A DNA stretch of 64,000 nucleotides from Hymenobacter glacieicola (GTDB lineage Bacteria > Bacteroidota > Bacteroidia > Cytophagales > Hymenobacteraceae), in assembly GCF_014640315.1 (NCBI RefSeq), contig NZ_BMGS01000001.1, positions 310,001 through 374,000 on the forward strand, read 5' to 3'. The position numbers were made by a program, and so were the translations under genes. The notes beneath the pieces were generated by a model. It did no database searches and was not told where the DNA came from. It worked only from the letters and a program-made list of their open reading frames with translations. Below are positions 31,164 to 41,879 of the stretch, in pieces. Position 1 is the stretch's first letter; each line of letters starts with the position of its first letter.

Positions 31164-31592
31164 ATGCCTACCATCAATCAGTTAGTACGAAAAGGCCGCG
31201 AGAAGCTGACGACGAAGTCGAAGTCGCCGGCTCTTGACTCGTGCCCGCAGCGCCGTGGCGTTTGCACCCGTGTGTACACCACCACGCCTAAGAAGCCGAA
31301 CTCGGCTATGCGTAAAGTTGCCCGTGTGCGCCTGACCAACGGCAAAGAAGTTAACGCCTACATCCCCGGTGAAGGCCACAACCTGCAGGAGCACAGCATC
31401 GTGCTGATCCGTGGTGGCCGCGTGAAAGACCTTCCCGGTGTGCGTTACCACATCATCCGTGGCGCCCTGGACACCGCTGGTGTAAACGGCCGTTTGCAGC
31501 GCCGCTCTAAGTACGGCGCTAAGCGTCCGAAGCCAGGCCAAGCTGCCGCAGCAGGCAAAGGTGGCAAACCCGCACCCGGCAAGAAAAAGTAA
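31164..31592 (+). CDS. rpsL: 30S ribosomal protein S12
   Basis: 142 residues. Carries the decoding-centre loops [12 protein letters not shown] and [13 protein letters not shown] with the Lys residues whose change gives streptomycin resistance elsewhere, so the sensitive form is encoded. A C-terminal tail of about 20 residues rich in Lys, Gly, Ala and Pro ([20 protein letters not shown]) exceeds the E. coli protein. First gene of the str operon. Confidence 0.98.
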   Translation: MPTINQLVRKGREKLTTKSKSPALDSCPQRRGVCTRVYTTTPKKPNSAMRKVARVRLTNGKEVNAYIPGEGHNLQEHSIVLIRGGRVKDLPGVRYHIIRGALDTAGVNGRLQRRSKYGAKRPKPGQAAAAGKGGKPAPGKKK

Positions 31593-31677
31593 TTGAATAC
31601 GAGTACGGTAGTGCCCAGTGCCGGATAGCACATGGTTCTTATCCCACTGCTCGCTACCCACGCTCATTTCTACACCC

Positions 31678-32145
31678 ATGAGAAAGTCAAAACCGAAGAA
31701 GCGCATCCTCCTGCCGGACCCCAAGTTCAAGGAGACGCTGGTAACCCGTTTCGTCAACTACATGATGTACGACGGGAAGAAAAACCTGGCCTACACCATT
31801 TTCTACGATGCCTGCGAACTGGTTGAGCAGCGCACCAAAGAAAGCGGCCTGGAGATGTGGCGCAAAGCCCTCAACAACGTAATGCCGACCGTGGAGGTGA
31901 AAAGCCGCCGCGTAGGGGGTGCTACCTTCCAGGTACCCACCGAGGTTCGTCCGGACCGTCGTATTGCGGTTGGCTCGAAGTGGCTGATTCAATATGCTCG
32001 TCGTCGTGGTGAGAAAACCATGAAGGACAAGCTGGCGGGCGAAATCATTGCCGCCGCCAAAGGTGAAGGTGCTGCCGTGAAGAAAAAGGACGACACGCAC
32101 CGGATGGCAGAAGCCAACAAGGCTTTCTCGCACTTCCGCTTCTAA
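31678..32145 (+). CDS. rpsG: 30S ribosomal protein S7
   Basis: 155 residues from ATG 31678 ([17 protein letters not shown]), the conserved Bacteroidota start. Contains the [19 protein letters not shown] signature. Nucleates the 30S head. Lies 85 bp after rpsL; a longer reading of the frame upstream is not family-like. Confidence 0.98.
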   Translation: MRKSKPKKRILLPDPKFKETLVTRFVNYMMYDGKKNLAYTIFYDACELVEQRTKESGLEMWRKALNNVMPTVEVKSRRVGGATFQVPTEVRPDRRIAVGSKWLIQYARRRGEKTMKDKLAGEIIAAAKGEGAAVKKKDDTHRMAEANKAFSHFRF

Positions 32146-32251
32146 TCAGACCTCGCAGGGGCTTTAGAAGTTGCCGGCTCCGGGAATGGGAAAAGCAATT
32201 TTCGCGTTCTACGAGCTCAACTACTAAAGTCCCTCCGTCACAAAAAAAGCA

Positions 32252-34393
32252 ATGGCTGTTAATAAAGAACTGCAATACCTCCGGAACATCGGGATTATGG
32301 CGCACATCGACGCTGGTAAGACTACCACGTCGGAGCGCATTCTCTACTACACCGGTAAAACCCACAAAATCGGGGAAGTGCACGAAGGTGCCGCCACGAT
32401 GGACTGGATGGAGCAGGAGCAGGAGCGTGGTATCACCATCACGTCGGCTGCTACTACGACCTTCTGGAACTACCCCACGGTACAGGGCGACCCGACTCCG
32501 GAAACCAAGCAATACAAGATCAACCTAATCGACACGCCCGGTCACGTGGACTTCACCGTAGAGGTAGAACGTTCACTGCGTGTTCTGGACGGTGCCGTGG
32601 CTCTGTTCTGCGCCGTTTCAGGCGTAGAGCCGCAGTCGGAAACCGTTTGGCGTCAGGCTGATAAATACAAAGTGCCGCGCATCTGCTTCGTTAACAAGAT
32701 GGACCGCGCCGGTGCTGACTTCTTCAAAGCCGTTAACGAGATTAAAGAGAAGCTGGGCGCTACGCCCGTGCCGCTGCAAATCCCGATTGGCGCTGAAGAC
32801 ACCTTCAAAGGTGTAGTTGACCTGCTGACTGGCAAAGCCATCGTGTGGGACGACGAAACCCAGGGCAAAACCTACAAGGAAATCCCAGTTCCCGAGGACC
32901 TCGTGGACACGGTTGCCGAGTGGCGTGAGAAGCTCGTGGAAAGCGTAGCTGAGTACGACGACACGTTGATGGAGAAATTCTTCGACGACCCGGACTCCAT
33001 CACGCGCGAAGAAATGATGGTGGTAATTCGCAAAGCGGTTATCGACATGAAGTTCTCGCCCGTAATGTGCGGCTCCGCCTTCAAAAATAAGGGTGTACAG
33101 TCGATGCTGGATGCCGTTATGGCCTATCTGCCGTCGCCGCTGGACATGCCTGCCATCATCGGTACCAACCCCGACACGGGCGAGGAAATCGAGCGTCACC
33201 CCGACAACGACGAGCCCTTCACCGCGCTGGCGTTCAAAATTGCTACCGACCCGTTCGTAGGCCGTCTGTGCTTCTTCCGCTGCTACAGCGGTCAGCTCGA
33301 CGCTGGTTCGTACGTGTTCAACAACCGCACCGGCAAGAAGGAGCGTATCTCGCGCCTGATGCAGATGCACTCCAACAAGCAGAACCCCATCGACAAAATC
33401 CAGGCTGGTGACATTGCTGCCGGCGTGGGTTTCAAAGACATCAAGACTGGTGACACGCTGACCGACGAGAAGTCGCGCGTAGTACTGGAGTCGATGTCGT
33501 TCCCCGAGCCCGTTATCGGTTACGCCATTGAGCCCAAAACTCAGGCTGACGTGGATAAGATGGGTATGGCCATTGCCAAGCTCGTGGAAGAAGATCCTAC
33601 CCTGGTGGTACAGACGGACCCCGAGACGGGCCAGACCGTACTGAAAGGTATGGGTGAGCTTCACCTTGAAATCATCATCGACCGGATGCGTCGGGAGTTC
33701 AAGGTGGAAATCAACCAGGGTGCTCCGCAGGTAGCGTACAAAGAAGTGCTGACCAAAACGGTTGAGCACCGGGAAACCTACAAGAAGCAGACCGGTGGTC
33801 GTGGTAAGTTCGGTGACATTGTATTCGAACTCGGTCCGAAACTGACTGAGCCTGAAAAGCCAGGTCTAGAGTTCGTAAACGATATCACGGGTGGTGTTAT
33901 CCCCCGCGAATTCATTGCGCCGGTTCAGAAAGGTTTCGAAGAAGCCATGAAGAACGGTCCGCTTGCGGGCTTCCCCATCGAAGGCATGCGCGTACGTCTG
34001 TTCTTCGGTTCGTACCACGACGTTGACTCGGACGCTCTGTCGTTCGAACTCGCCGCCCGTGGTGGTTTCCGCGAAGCTGGCAAGCAAGCCGGTCCGAAAC
34101 TGCTCGAGCCCATCATGGCTGTGGAAGTAGTTTCGCCGGATGAGTACACCGGCTCGGTAACAGGTGACCTGAACCGTCGTCGTGGTATCATGAAAGGCAT
34201 GGACACGAAAGGTGGTGCCAACGTTATCAAGGCTGACGTTCCGCTGTCGGAGCTGTTCGGCTACGTGACGTCGCTGCGCACTATTTCGTCGGGCCGCGCT
34301 TCTGCCTCGCTGACGTTCTCGCACTACGACCAGGTGCCTGCTAACCTTGCTGAAGGCATCATCGCCAAGCAAAAAGGTAACGCCATTCGCTAA
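32252..34393 (+). CDS. fusA: Elongation factor G
   Basis: 713 residues. GTPase motifs AHIDAGKTT (17-25), [12 protein letters not shown] (about 148); domains II-V intact, ending with the domain V segment [18 protein letters not shown]. Moves tRNA and mRNA after peptide transfer and works with RRF in recycling. 106-bp spacer after rpsG. Codon use strongly biased. Confidence 0.99.
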   Translation: MAVNKELQYLRNIGIMAHIDAGKTTTSERILYYTGKTHKIGEVHEGAATMDWMEQEQERGITITSAATTTFWNYPTVQGDPTPETKQYKINLIDTPGHVDFTVEVERSLRVLDGAVALFCAVSGVEPQSETVWRQADKYKVPRICFVNKMDRAGADFFKAVNEIKEKLGATPVPLQIPIGAEDTFKGVVDLLTGKAIVWDDETQGKTYKEIPVPEDLVDTVAEWREKLVESVAEYDDTLMEKFFDDPDSITREEMMVVIRKAVIDMKFSPVMCGSAFKNKGVQSMLDAVMAYLPSPLDMPAIIGTNPDTGEEIERHPDNDEPFTALAFKIATDPFVGRLCFFRCYSGQLDAGSYVFNNRTGKKERISRLMQMHSNKQNPIDKIQAGDIAAGVGFKDIKTGDTLTDEKSRVVLESMSFPEPVIGYAIEPKTQADVDKMGMAIAKLVEEDPTLVVQTDPETGQTVLKGMGELHLEIIIDRMRREFKVEINQGAPQVAYKEVLTKTVEHRETYKKQTGGRGKFGDIVFELGPKLTEPEKPGLEFVNDITGGVIPREFIAPVQKGFEEAMKNGPLAGFPIEGMRVRLFFGSYHDVDSDALSFELAARGGFREAGKQAGPKLLEPIMAVEVVSPDEYTGSVTGDLNRRRGIMKGMDTKGGANVIKADVPLSELFGYVTSLRTISSGRASASLTFSHYDQVPANLAEGIIAKQKGNAIR

Positions 34394-34414
34394 TACCGCT
34401 TTCATTCAACAGAC

Positions 34415-34720
34415 ATGAACCAGAAGATTCGCATCAAACTCAAATCCTACGACCACAACCTGGTGGACAAATCGTCGGAGAAGATTGTGAAGGCGGTGAA
34501 GGCTACGGGCGCTATCGTAAGCGGCCCCATTCCATTGCCGACCGACAAGGAAAAATTCACCGTGCTTCGTTCGCCCCACGTGAACAAGAAGTCGCGGGAG
34601 CAATTTCAGCTCTGCACCTACAAGCGCCTCGTGGACATCTACTCGACTTCGTCGAAGACGGTAGACGCCCTGATGAAGCTGGAACTGCCCAGCGGCGTAG
34701 ACGTTGAAATCAAAGTCTGA
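34415..34720 (+). CDS. rpsJ: 30S ribosomal protein S10
   Basis: 101 residues, standard length. Signature [24 protein letters not shown]. Assembles into the 30S head and is the NusE antitermination partner of NusG. It normally begins the S10 operon with rplC next; here a terminator and an O-antigen ligase gene follow instead. Confidence 0.98.
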   Translation: MNQKIRIKLKSYDHNLVDKSSEKIVKAVKATGAIVSGPIPLPTDKEKFTVLRSPHVNKKSREQFQLCTYKRLVDIYSTSSKTVDALMKLELPSGVDVEIKV

Positions 34721-34744
34721 GGACTGATTTCCTAGTTGCTTAAG

Positions 34745-34790
34745 CAAAACACCCCACTGGTTTTCGAAGCCAGTGGGGTGTTTTGTTTTT
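34745..34790 (+). terminator. Strong terminator after rpsJ
   Basis: Perfect 16-bp stem CAAAACACCCCACTGG / CCAGTGGGGTGTTTTG (34745-34760, 34770-34785), then T5. It cuts rpsJ off from rplC. Confidence 0.95.
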
Positions 34791-34845
34791 AATCGATGCA
34801 ACTTGTGCCTACGGTAAAAGCTCAGCCATACAGCAGAGCTAGCTC

Positions 34846-34853
34846 TATTTTTG
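34846..34853 (+). promoter_or_regulatory. Promoter -7 box of the second O-antigen ligase
   Basis: TATTTTTG, 34 bp before the ATG at 34888 and downstream of the rpsJ terminator, so the gene has its own transcript. Confidence 0.6.
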
Positions 34854-34887
34854 CCAATAGAGACCCTTGTGTCCAGTATTGTGTTGC

Positions 34888-36168
34888 ATGACTTCTTCCC
34901 TGGGATCTATCCTAACTCTTCACCGGCTGCTGGTAGCCGCTACCTTTTTTTGCGCTTGCATCATTGTAGGGCTGTTCACGAGTACTTTCTTTCGCATCTT
35001 GCCCAGCATTGGCATGGCCGGTATTCTAGTGACTGGGCTTCTGTGCTACGGGTTGCATAGAGCGGAATACAGCCGATTCAATACTGTTGCGTACGGCGCC
35101 TTTCTGCTGGTTTACGTGATTCACCTCGGCTCCGGCTGGCTGACCTCCGCCGATAACTGGGGGGGGTATCAGCGCGACCTGGTCTTGCAATTGCCCTTCC
35201 TGATTTTGCCGCTTGGCTTCTGGCTGCTACCTCCTCTGCCCGCAAGCTACCTACGTGGGCTATGGCTAACTCTTGTTGCTGCAACGTTACTAGCTGCGCT
35301 ATTGAGCACGGGCAACTATTTGCTGCATTTCGATCAAATTAATGAGCTATATCTACACTCCAAGGTAATGCCCACGGAACCTGATCATATCAGGTTCAGC
35401 CTTATCGTTACCCTTGCCATTGCAGCTGGGGCAGCACTAGCAGCTCATGGGAATACAAAAGGCGTTGCCAAAGCAGGATTGATAGCTGTGCTAGTGGCTC
35501 TGGCTCTGTACCAGCACATGCTGGCTGTGCGCAGCGGGCTGATAACCTTTTATTTTCTAGGTGGAGTAGCGTGCTTGTGGTTGCTGTTCCGGCAACGGAA
35601 TTTCCGGCAAGCAGCAGCCGTGGCAACAGCGCTTATCCTGCTACCTCTCGTAAGCTACGTCTGCTTTCCAACCTTCCGAAACAAGTTCGCCAATACGAAG
35701 GAGGACGTCGGCCAGGTTGGGAACACAGCCTCCGCCAACAACTATTCACTAGTAGGCCGGGTGTACTCTTACAAAGTGGCCCTGAAAGTGATTCAGGATA
35801 ATTTGTGGGTAGGAGTAGGGAAGGCTGACATTGAAGACGAAATGGCTACCCGGTACCGGCGGGAGTTTCCCATGATTCAAGCAGGAGCCTATATCCAACC
35901 TCACAACCAATACCTGTACTCAACGGTTGCCTTCGGAATAGCCGGACTCATTCTATTCATTGTTGGGTTTTACTACGCGGGCCTGTGTATCTGGCCCCGC
36001 TATGCTCCTCTGCTACTAGCGCAGTACCTTATTGTGACCTTATCTTTTCTGGTTGAGTACACGCTGGAAACGCAAATCGGGCTAGCATTTGCCCTATTCT
36101 TCCTGTTGCTTGCCCTAGAAGGCAGCAAGCCCATTAGGGCCCAAGAAAGCGAATGGCGGCCAGCTTAA
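34888..36168 (+). CDS. O-antigen ligase family membrane protein, second copy type
   Basis: 426 residues from ATG 34888; a TTG at 34867 is possible. Ten or more hydrophobic helices, a long periplasmic loop (NTKEDVGQVGNTASANNYSL), VGVGKADI and HNQYL at 339-343 place it in the Wzy_C/O-antigen ligase family, like the gene at 6492. It would transfer or polymerise lipid-linked glycans at the inner membrane. Its position between rpsJ and rplC is unusual: these two normally adjoin. It has its own promoter and terminators on both sides, and is less GC-rich than its neighbours, so it looks like a later insertion that left the ribosomal genes intact. Confidence 0.87.
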   Translation: MTSSLGSILTLHRLLVAATFFCACIIVGLFTSTFFRILPSIGMAGILVTGLLCYGLHRAEYSRFNTVAYGAFLLVYVIHLGSGWLTSADNWGGYQRDLVLQLPFLILPLGFWLLPPLPASYLRGLWLTLVAATLLAALLSTGNYLLHFDQINELYLHSKVMPTEPDHIRFSLIVTLAIAAGAALAAHGNTKGVAKAGLIAVLVALALYQHMLAVRSGLITFYFLGGVACLWLLFRQRNFRQAAAVATALILLPLVSYVCFPTFRNKFANTKEDVGQVGNTASANNYSLVGRVYSYKVALKVIQDNLWVGVGKADIEDEMATRYRREFPMIQAGAYIQPHNQYLYSTVAFGIAGLILFIVGFYYAGLCIWPRYAPLLLAQYLIVTLSFLVEYTLETQIGLAFALFFLLLALEGSKPIRAQESEWRPA

Positions 36169-36185
36169 CTGGCTACCGTTGCTAG

Positions 36186-36207
36186 TCCAAACCAGATTTT
36201 GGATTTT
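36186..36207 (+). terminator. Weak terminator after the O-antigen ligase
   Basis: TCCAAA (36186-36191) pairs with TTTGGA (36198-36203), then T4. Short stem. The rest of the spacer to 36392 shows no gene. Confidence 0.4.
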
Positions 36208-36392
36208 ACCGCAGCTCAGGTTTGCAGTTACTTCTCTGGGGTGGCAATAAGAGGTTGATAAGGCCACATGTTGCACCTGAACCATTCCCCTCAAAAGTGG
36301 CTGAGGATCAGGCGAGCCCGGTAGGAGGGAGCCTAACTACGTGGTACTGAAAATATTTCAGGACGTGGTTAGATTATCAGACAACAATTTCC

Positions 36393-36400
36393 TAGCTTTG
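36393..36400 (+). promoter_or_regulatory. Promoter -7 box of the rplC operon
   Basis: TAGCTTTG followed by CACTCCATTT, the same 10 bases that follow the rplQ promoter box. About 60 nt of leader before rplC. Confidence 0.75.
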
Positions 36401-36412
36401 CACTCCATTTCC

Positions 36413-36435
36413 GAAAACGCCACTTGGGCGTTTTC
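36413..36435 (+). promoter_or_regulatory. Leader hairpin of rplC
   Basis: GAAAACGCC (36413-36421) and GGCGTTTTC (36427-36435) form a perfect 9-bp stem directly after the predicted start site; a T6 run lies at 36445-36450. It may be an attenuator or a ribosomal-protein binding site controlling the operon. Confidence 0.5.
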
Positions 36436-36463
36436 AAGTGTGTCTTTTTTAAAAACCAACAGA

Positions 36464-37084
36464 ATGCCTGGCATCATCGGTAAGAAAATCGGTATGACAA
36501 GCCTCTTCACTCCGGACGGGAAGAACATTCCCTGCACGCTCATTGAGGCGGGTCCGTGCGTAGTGACGCAGGTTAAGACCATCGAAACGGACGGCTACAC
36601 GGCCATCCAGCTCGGCTACGGCGAGAAAAAGGCGAAGAACACCACCAAAGCACTGGCTGGTCACTTCGCGAAAGCCGGAACCACCCCCAAGAAAAAACTC
36701 GTTGAGTTCCGCACCGACGAGGCTGGCACCTTTGCTGCCGGCTCTACCATCGACGCTACCCTCTTCGAGGAAGGCGAATTCGTTGACGTAGTAGGTACCT
36801 CAAAAGGTAAAGGTTTCCAGGGCGTTGTAAAGCGCTACAACTTTGCTGGTGTGGGTGGCCAAACGCACGGCCAGCACAACCGTGGTCGTCACCCCGGTTC
36901 TATCGGTGCTTGCTCCTGGCCTTCGCGCGTATTCAAAGGAATGCGCATGGGTGGCCGCATGGGCAACGACCGGGTGAAAGTGCAGAACCTGAAGGTGATG
37001 CGCATTGTAGCCGACAAGAACCTCATCGTGGTGAGCGGCTCGGTTCCCGGTGCCAAGAACTCTTTCGTGGTCCTGGAAAAATAA
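36464..37084 (+). CDS. rplC: 50S ribosomal protein L3
   Basis: 206 residues from ATG 36464 ([15 protein letters not shown]). Signature [26 protein letters not shown]. Helps found 50S assembly near the peptidyl transferase centre. First gene of the large rplC-rpsN run here, with its own promoter because rpsJ has been separated from it. Confidence 0.98.
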   Translation: MPGIIGKKIGMTSLFTPDGKNIPCTLIEAGPCVVTQVKTIETDGYTAIQLGYGEKKAKNTTKALAGHFAKAGTTPKKKLVEFRTDEAGTFAAGSTIDATLFEEGEFVDVVGTSKGKGFQGVVKRYNFAGVGGQTHGQHNRGRHPGSIGACSWPSRVFKGMRMGGRMGNDRVKVQNLKVMRIVADKNLIVVSGSVPGAKNSFVVLEK

Positions 37085-37092
37085 CCTAGCAA

Positions 37093-37731
37093 ATGGAACT
37101 GTCAGTATATAACATCAAAGGCGAAGACACCGGCCGTAAGGTTACCCTGTCTGACGCCATCTTCGGTCTGGAGCCGAACGAGCACGTGATGTACCTCGAC
37201 GTGAAGCAGTACTTGGCCAATCAGCGCCAGGGTACGCACAAGTCGAAGCAGCGCAACGAAGTGCACGGCACTACCAAGAAGCTGAAGAAGCAAAAAGGCA
37301 CCGGTGGTGCTCGTGCCGGCTCCATGAAGTCGGGTGTATTCGTAGGTGGTGGCCGTATTTTCGGTCCTGAGCCCCGCGACTACGGCTTCAAGCTGAACAA
37401 AAAAACCAAGCGTCTTGCTCGTCTGTCGGCTCTGTCGAGCTTGGCCAAAGACGGCAAGGTAGCCCTAGTAGAGAACATCACCCTGTCGGCCCCCAAGACC
37501 AAGGATTTCCTAAGCATCCTGAACGGTCTGAAGCTGAACAACGGCAAGAAGACTCTGCTGGTAACCGGCTCGGTTGATAAAAACGTGGTGCTGTCGGCCC
37601 GCAACATCCAGCGCGTGAGCGTAGCTACTCCGGTGGCTCTAAACACCCACGACCTGCTGAACACCGACACGCTGCTGCTGTCGGAGGATGGCCTGACGGC
37701 ATTGGAACAACTCTATACCACTGCTGAGTAA
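37093..37731 (+). CDS. rplD: 50S ribosomal protein L4
   Basis: 212 residues. Exit-tunnel loop GTGGARAGSMKSGVFVGGGRIFGPEPRDY is present; this loop is where macrolide-resistance changes occur in other bacteria. In E. coli L4 represses the S10 operon. Its stop shares one base with the rplW start (TAATG). Confidence 0.98.
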   Translation: MELSVYNIKGEDTGRKVTLSDAIFGLEPNEHVMYLDVKQYLANQRQGTHKSKQRNEVHGTTKKLKKQKGTGGARAGSMKSGVFVGGGRIFGPEPRDYGFKLNKKTKRLARLSALSSLAKDGKVALVENITLSAPKTKDFLSILNGLKLNNGKKTLLVTGSVDKNVVLSARNIQRVSVATPVALNTHDLLNTDTLLLSEDGLTALEQLYTTAE

Positions 37732-38018
37732 TGAGCATCCTGAAGAAGCCCATCGTGACCGAGAAGGCCACGGCTCTGAACGAAAAAGGCCAGTACGCCT
37801 TTGAAGTTACGCGCGAAGCGAACAAGGTTCAGATCAAGAAAGAGATTGAGCAACTGTACGGGGTAACGGTAACGGGCATCAGCACGATCCGCACCATCGG
37901 CAAAGTGAAATCGAAGTTCACGAAAGGCGGCGCCGTTTCAGGTCGTCGCGCCCATGGCAAAAAAGCCATCGTGACCGTGAAAGAAGGCGACGTTATCGAC
38001 TTCTACAGCAGCCTGTAG
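37731..38018 (+). CDS. rplW: 50S ribosomal protein L23
   Basis: 95 residues. Conserved LKKPIVTEKAT and NKVQIKKEIEQLYGV. Sits at the tunnel exit and docks trigger factor and SRP. Start codon overlaps the rplD stop by one base. Confidence 0.97.
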   Translation: MSILKKPIVTEKATALNEKGQYAFEVTREANKVQIKKEIEQLYGVTVTGISTIRTIGKVKSKFTKGGAVSGRRAHGKKAIVTVKEGDVIDFYSSL

Positions 38019-38057
38019 GCCTGCTTCCCGCCAAGACATTTCCTTTAAGCAAGAGTA

Positions 38058-38885
38058 ATGGCACTCAAGAAACTAAGACCAACATCACCGGGTCAGCGCT
38101 TCCGCATCGCCCCGGCCTTCGACGAGATTACTGCGTCGACGCCGGAGAAGTCGCTGTTGGCACCCCTCAAAAACTCCGGTGGCCGTAACAACTCGGGCAA
38201 AATGTCCAACCGCTACATCGGCGGTGGTCACAAAGCCAAGTACCGTATCATTGACTTCAAGCGTGACAAGGCCACAGTGCCCGCCACGGTGAAGACGATT
38301 GAGTACGACCCCAACCGCACCGCTCGTATTGCCTTGCTGCAGTACGCTGATGGCGAGAAGCGCTACATCATTGCTCCTGCTGGTCTGACCGTAGGCGCTT
38401 CGGTAGTGTCGGGTTCAGGCGTGGCTCCGGAGGTAGGCAATGCCCTTCCCCTGCGCGAGATTCCGCTGGGTACTATCGTGCACAACATTGAGCTGATGCC
38501 CGGCAACGGTGCTGCTATGGCTCGTTCGGCTGGTACATACGCCCAGCTGGTTGCCCGCGAAGACAAATACGCTACCCTGAAACTGCCTTCCGGCGAAATG
38601 CGCATGGTACTGGTTACCTGCATGGCCACGGTTGGTACCGTTTCGAATGGTGACCACATGAACGTACGTCTCGGCAAAGCCGGTCGTAACCGTTGGTTGG
38701 GTCGTCGTCCGCGCGTTCGTGGTGTCGCTATGAACCCTGTCGATCACCCCATGGGTGGTGGTGAAGGTAAGTCGTCGGGTGGTCACCCACGCAGCCGTAA
38801 CGGTATCTTCGCTAAAGGCCAGAAGACCCGGAACAAGAACAAGTATTCCGAGCAGCTCATCGTTAACCGCAAAGGCAAGAAGTAA
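38058..38885 (+). CDS. rplB: 50S ribosomal protein L2
   Basis: 275 residues, standard. Contains the [13 protein letters not shown] and [16 protein letters not shown] segments, the latter near the peptidyl transferase centre. Essential for subunit joining. rpsS follows after 3 bp. Confidence 0.99.
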   Translation: MALKKLRPTSPGQRFRIAPAFDEITASTPEKSLLAPLKNSGGRNNSGKMSNRYIGGGHKAKYRIIDFKRDKATVPATVKTIEYDPNRTARIALLQYADGEKRYIIAPAGLTVGASVVSGSGVAPEVGNALPLREIPLGTIVHNIELMPGNGAAMARSAGTYAQLVAREDKYATLKLPSGEMRMVLVTCMATVGTVSNGDHMNVRLGKAGRNRWLGRRPRVRGVAMNPVDHPMGGGEGKSSGGHPRSRNGIFAKGQKTRNKNKYSEQLIVNRKGKK

Positions 38886-38888
38886 GCA

Positions 38889-39167
38889 ATGGCACGTTCA
38901 CTAAAAAAAGGGCCGTACATTGACTTCCGGCTCGAGAAGAAAGTAACGGCAATGGATGAGTCCGGCAAAAAGTCGGTGGTGAAGACCTGGTCGCGCCGCT
39001 CGATGATTTCGCCTGATTTCGTTGGCCACACCTTCGCCGTGCACAACGGCAATAAGTTCATCCCGGTATATGTGACGGAGAACATGGTAGGACACAAGCT
39101 CGGTGAGTTTGCTCCGACCCGTAACTTCCGCGGCCACATTGCCAAGAAAGATAAAGGCAAGCGCTAA
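38889..39167 (+). CDS. rpsS: 30S ribosomal protein S19
   Basis: 92 residues. Typical [19 protein letters not shown] start and [17 protein letters not shown] signature. Forms the head contact with S13. Followed by rplV after one base. Confidence 0.98.
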   Translation: MARSLKKGPYIDFRLEKKVTAMDESGKKSVVKTWSRRSMISPDFVGHTFAVHNGNKFIPVYVTENMVGHKLGEFAPTRNFRGHIAKKDKGKR

Positions 39168-39168
39168 G

Positions 39169-39651
39169 ATGGAAGCAGTAGCTAAACTCCGTAATGTGCC
39201 CACCTCGCCGCGCAAGATGCGCTTGGTGGCCAACCTGGTGCGCGGTCAGAAAGTAACCCGTGCCCTCGGCCTGCTGAAATTCGAGGCTAACTCCGGTGCT
39301 GCCCGCGTTGAAAAACTGCTTTTGTCGGCTCTGGCCAACTGGCAGCAGAAAAACGAGGATGAGCGCATCGAAGATGCCAACCTCTATATCAAAGAGATTT
39401 TTGTGGACGAAGGACGTATGCTGAAGCGTTTGCGCCCCGCCCCCCAGGGTCGTGGTCACCGCATCCGCAAGCGTAGCAACCACGTGACGATGGTGATTGA
39501 TTCGAAAGTAGAACCGCTGGGTAGCAAAGCTGCCGCTAAGCAGGCTGCTGAAACGAAAAGCACCGATGCTAACGTTGAAGCCAAACCTAAGACTACCCGT
39601 CGCAGCTCGGCTAAGAAATCCACCGAAACCACGGCTCAGGCCACCGCATAA
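39169..39651 (+). CDS. rplV: 50S ribosomal protein L22
   Basis: 160 residues from ATG 39169. The core ([17 protein letters not shown] and the tunnel hairpin [19 protein letters not shown]) ends near residue 117. A tail of about 40 residues, rich in Ala, Lys and Thr (ending [14 protein letters not shown]), extends it beyond the usual 110-120. Confidence 0.97.
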   Translation: MEAVAKLRNVPTSPRKMRLVANLVRGQKVTRALGLLKFEANSGAARVEKLLLSALANWQQKNEDERIEDANLYIKEIFVDEGRMLKRLRPAPQGRGHRIRKRSNHVTMVIDSKVEPLGSKAAAKQAAETKSTDANVEAKPKTTRRSSAKKSTETTAQATA

Positions 39652-39656
39652 GCACT

Positions 39657-40535
39657 ATGGGACAGAAAGTAAATCCGGTTGGCTTCCGTCTGGGCGTCAT
39701 CAAAGGATGGGACTCGAACTGGTACGGTGGCAAGGACTTTGCCGACAAGCTGGTTGAGGACGAAAAAATCCGCAAATACATCAACGCTCGTATCCCGAAA
39801 GGTGGCATCAGCCGCATCGTAATCGAGCGTACGCTGAAGCGCGTTACCATTACTATCAACACGGCTCGTCCGGGGGTAGTAATCGGTAAAGGTGGCGCCG
39901 AGGTTGACAAGATCAAGGACGAGCTGAAGCAGATTACTGGCAAAGACGTTCAGATCAATATCTTCGAGATCAAGCGTCCGGAACTCGACGCTAAGCTGGT
40001 AGGTGAGAGCATTGCTCAGCAGCTTCAGGCTCGTATCTCGTTCCGTCGCGCTATGAAAATGGCGATTCAGGCTGCCCTGCGTGTTGGTGCCGAAGGCATC
40101 AAGATTCAGTGCGGTGGCCGTTTGGGCGGGGCTGAAATTGCTCGCTCCGAGCAGTACAAGGAAGGCCGCACTCCACTGCACACCCTACGTGCTGACATTG
40201 ACTATGCTTTGTCTGAAGCTCAGACGGTGTATGGTAAAATCGGTATCAAAGTGTGGGTAATGCGTGGTGAAGTGTTCGGTAAGCCCGACCTCTCTCCGAA
40301 CCAGCAGCCTGCCGGTGGCCAGGGTGGCGAAAGCCGTGGCAACGACCGTGGCCCGCGCGGCGAGCGTGGTGACCGTGGCGGTGACCGTGGCCCGCGTCGT
40401 GACCGGAATGATCGTGGCGGCGAAGGCCGTGGCGGTGACAACCGGGGCGGTCAGGGTGCCGGTGGCCAGCGTCGTGGTGGTGGCCCAGGTGGTCAGAACC
40501 GCGGTGGCCAGGGCGGTGGCGCCCCCCGTCGCTAG
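39657..40535 (+). CDS. rpsC: 30S ribosomal protein S3 with Arg-Gly-rich tail
   Basis: 292 residues. The KH domain and C-terminal core ([38 protein letters not shown]) fill residues 1-212, the normal protein. Residues 213-292 are a disordered tail of RGG, DRG and GQ repeats ([16 protein letters not shown]). S3 lines the mRNA entry channel with S4 and S5 and shares in unwinding mRNA. S5, encoded at 44519, has a similar Arg-Gly-rich stretch at its N-terminus. The tail could touch RNA; that is inference. Confidence 0.98.
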   Translation: MGQKVNPVGFRLGVIKGWDSNWYGGKDFADKLVEDEKIRKYINARIPKGGISRIVIERTLKRVTITINTARPGVVIGKGGAEVDKIKDELKQITGKDVQINIFEIKRPELDAKLVGESIAQQLQARISFRRAMKMAIQAALRVGAEGIKIQCGGRLGGAEIARSEQYKEGRTPLHTLRADIDYALSEAQTVYGKIGIKVWVMRGEVFGKPDLSPNQQPAGGQGGESRGNDRGPRGERGDRGGDRGPRRDRNDRGGEGRGGDNRGGQGAGGQRRGGGPGGQNRGGQGGGAPRR

Positions 40536-40574
40536 CCTTTTTCTTTTCTCTCGAATTTCAATTCTAGATAACTC

Positions 40575-40997
40575 ATGTTACAACCGAAAAGGACCAAGTA
40601 TCGCAAGATGCAAAAGGGTCGCGTGCATGGCTTAGCCCACCGCGGCAGCTCCATTGACTTCGGTTCGTTCGCTATCAAGTCGCTGGAACAGGCATGGATT
40701 ACGGCTCGCCAGATTGAGGCTGCTCGTATTGCCATGACCCGCGCCATGAAACGCGAAGGTCAAGTATGGATCCGCATTTTTCCGGATAAGCCCATTACCA
40801 AGAAGCCCGCTGAGGTTCGGATGGGTAAGGGTAAAGGTTCGCCCGAGTATTGGGTAGCCGTAGTGAAGCCCGGTACCATTCTGTTCGAATCCGACGGCGT
40901 TTCGCTGGAAGTAGCGCAGGAGTCGCTGCGTCTGGCTGCGCAGAAGCTGCCAGTACGTACCTCGTTTGTTGTTCGTCGCGACTATCAAGAAGCTTAA
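40575..40997 (+). CDS. rplP: 50S ribosomal protein L16
   Basis: 140 residues. Signature [16 protein letters not shown] and [18 protein letters not shown]. Helps position tRNA at the A site. Three bases separate it from rpmC. Confidence 0.98.
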   Translation: MLQPKRTKYRKMQKGRVHGLAHRGSSIDFGSFAIKSLEQAWITARQIEAARIAMTRAMKREGQVWIRIFPDKPITKKPAEVRMGKGKGSPEYWVAVVKPGTILFESDGVSLEVAQESLRLAAQKLPVRTSFVVRRDYQEA

Positions 40998-41000
40998 AAG

Positions 41001-41213
41001 ATGAAGAACGCCGAAATCCGCGCCCTCTCTATTGAGGACCTCAAAAATCAAATCAAGACGGAGCAGACCAACGGTCAGAACATGCGTTTCGCGCATGCTA
41101 TTTCCCCGCTGGAAAACCCGATTCGTCTGAAGCAAGCCCGCAAAAATGTCGCCCGTCTGCTGACCGAGTTGAAGCGTCGCGAGAACGAGCAGGCTACTAA
41201 CTCTGCTAACTAA
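41001..41213 (+). CDS. rpmC: 50S ribosomal protein L29
   Basis: 70 residues, two-helix protein at the tunnel exit; the conserved [14 protein letters not shown] segment is present. Tightly packed between rplP and rpsQ. Confidence 0.96.
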   Translation: MKNAEIRALSIEDLKNQIKTEQTNGQNMRFAHAISPLENPIRLKQARKNVARLLTELKRRENEQATNSAN

Positions 41214-41215
41214 CG

Positions 41216-41506
41216 ATGGCAAGCAACGAAGAACAGCAGGCAACGGCCGCCACGGAGCGGAACCTGCGCAAAGAAATCATCGGGCGCGTTACCTCATCCA
41301 AAATGGACAAGTCCATTACGGTGATGGTAGAAAGCAAAATGAAGCACCCGATCTACGGTAAATTCGTTACCAAGTCGACCAAGTTTATGGCTCACGACGA
41401 GAATAACGAATGCGGCGAAGGTGATACGGTTCGTATCATGTCGACCCGTCCGTTGAGCAAGAACAAACGCTGGAGACTGGTAGAAATCGTAGAACGCGCC
41501 AAGTAA
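41216..41506 (+). CDS. rpsQ: 30S ribosomal protein S17
   Basis: 96 residues. OB-fold with [22 protein letters not shown] and the [18 protein letters not shown] end. Binds the 5' domain of 16S rRNA. Its first 18 residues are a polar extension ([12 protein letters not shown]). Confidence 0.97.
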   Translation: MASNEEQQATAATERNLRKEIIGRVTSSKMDKSITVMVESKMKHPIYGKFVTKSTKFMAHDENNECGEGDTVRIMSTRPLSKNKRWRLVEIVERAK

Positions 41507-41507
41507 G

Positions 41508-41876
41508 ATGATACAGCAAGAATCCCGTCTGACCGTCGCTGATAACAGCGGCGCCAAAGAAGTTCTCTGCATTCGTGTCCTCGGTGGCACGGGCAAGAAA
41601 TACGCCAGTGTAGGCGACAAGATTGTAGTGGCAATCAAGTCGGCTATTCCTTCCGGCAACGCCAAGAAAGGTGCTGTTTCGAAGGCAGTAGTAGTTCGCA
41701 CGAAAAAGGAAATCCGTCGTAAAGACGGCTCTTACATCCGTTTCGACGACAACGCTGCTGTACTGCTCAACAATAACGACGAGCCCCGCGGTACTCGCAT
41801 CTTCGGCCCCGTGGCCCGCGAACTGCGCGAGAAGCAGTTCATGAAGATTGTTTCGCTGGCTCCTGAAGTTCTCTAA
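41508..41876 (+). CDS. rplN: 50S ribosomal protein L14
   Basis: 122 residues, exact family length. Signature [17 protein letters not shown]. At the subunit interface, bound by the silencing factor RsfS in other bacteria. Confidence 0.98.
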   Translation: MIQQESRLTVADNSGAKEVLCIRVLGGTGKKYASVGDKIVVAIKSAIPSGNAKKGAVSKAVVVRTKKEIRRKDGSYIRFDDNAAVLLNNNDEPRGTRIFGPVARELREKQFMKIVSLAPEVL

Positions 41877-41879
41877 GCA

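Noticed and set aside
40290..40535. GC-rich GGTGGC/CGTGGC repeats considered as a non-coding repeat or G-quadruplex array
   Set aside because: They encode the Arg-Gly tail of S3 in frame; no need for another explanation.
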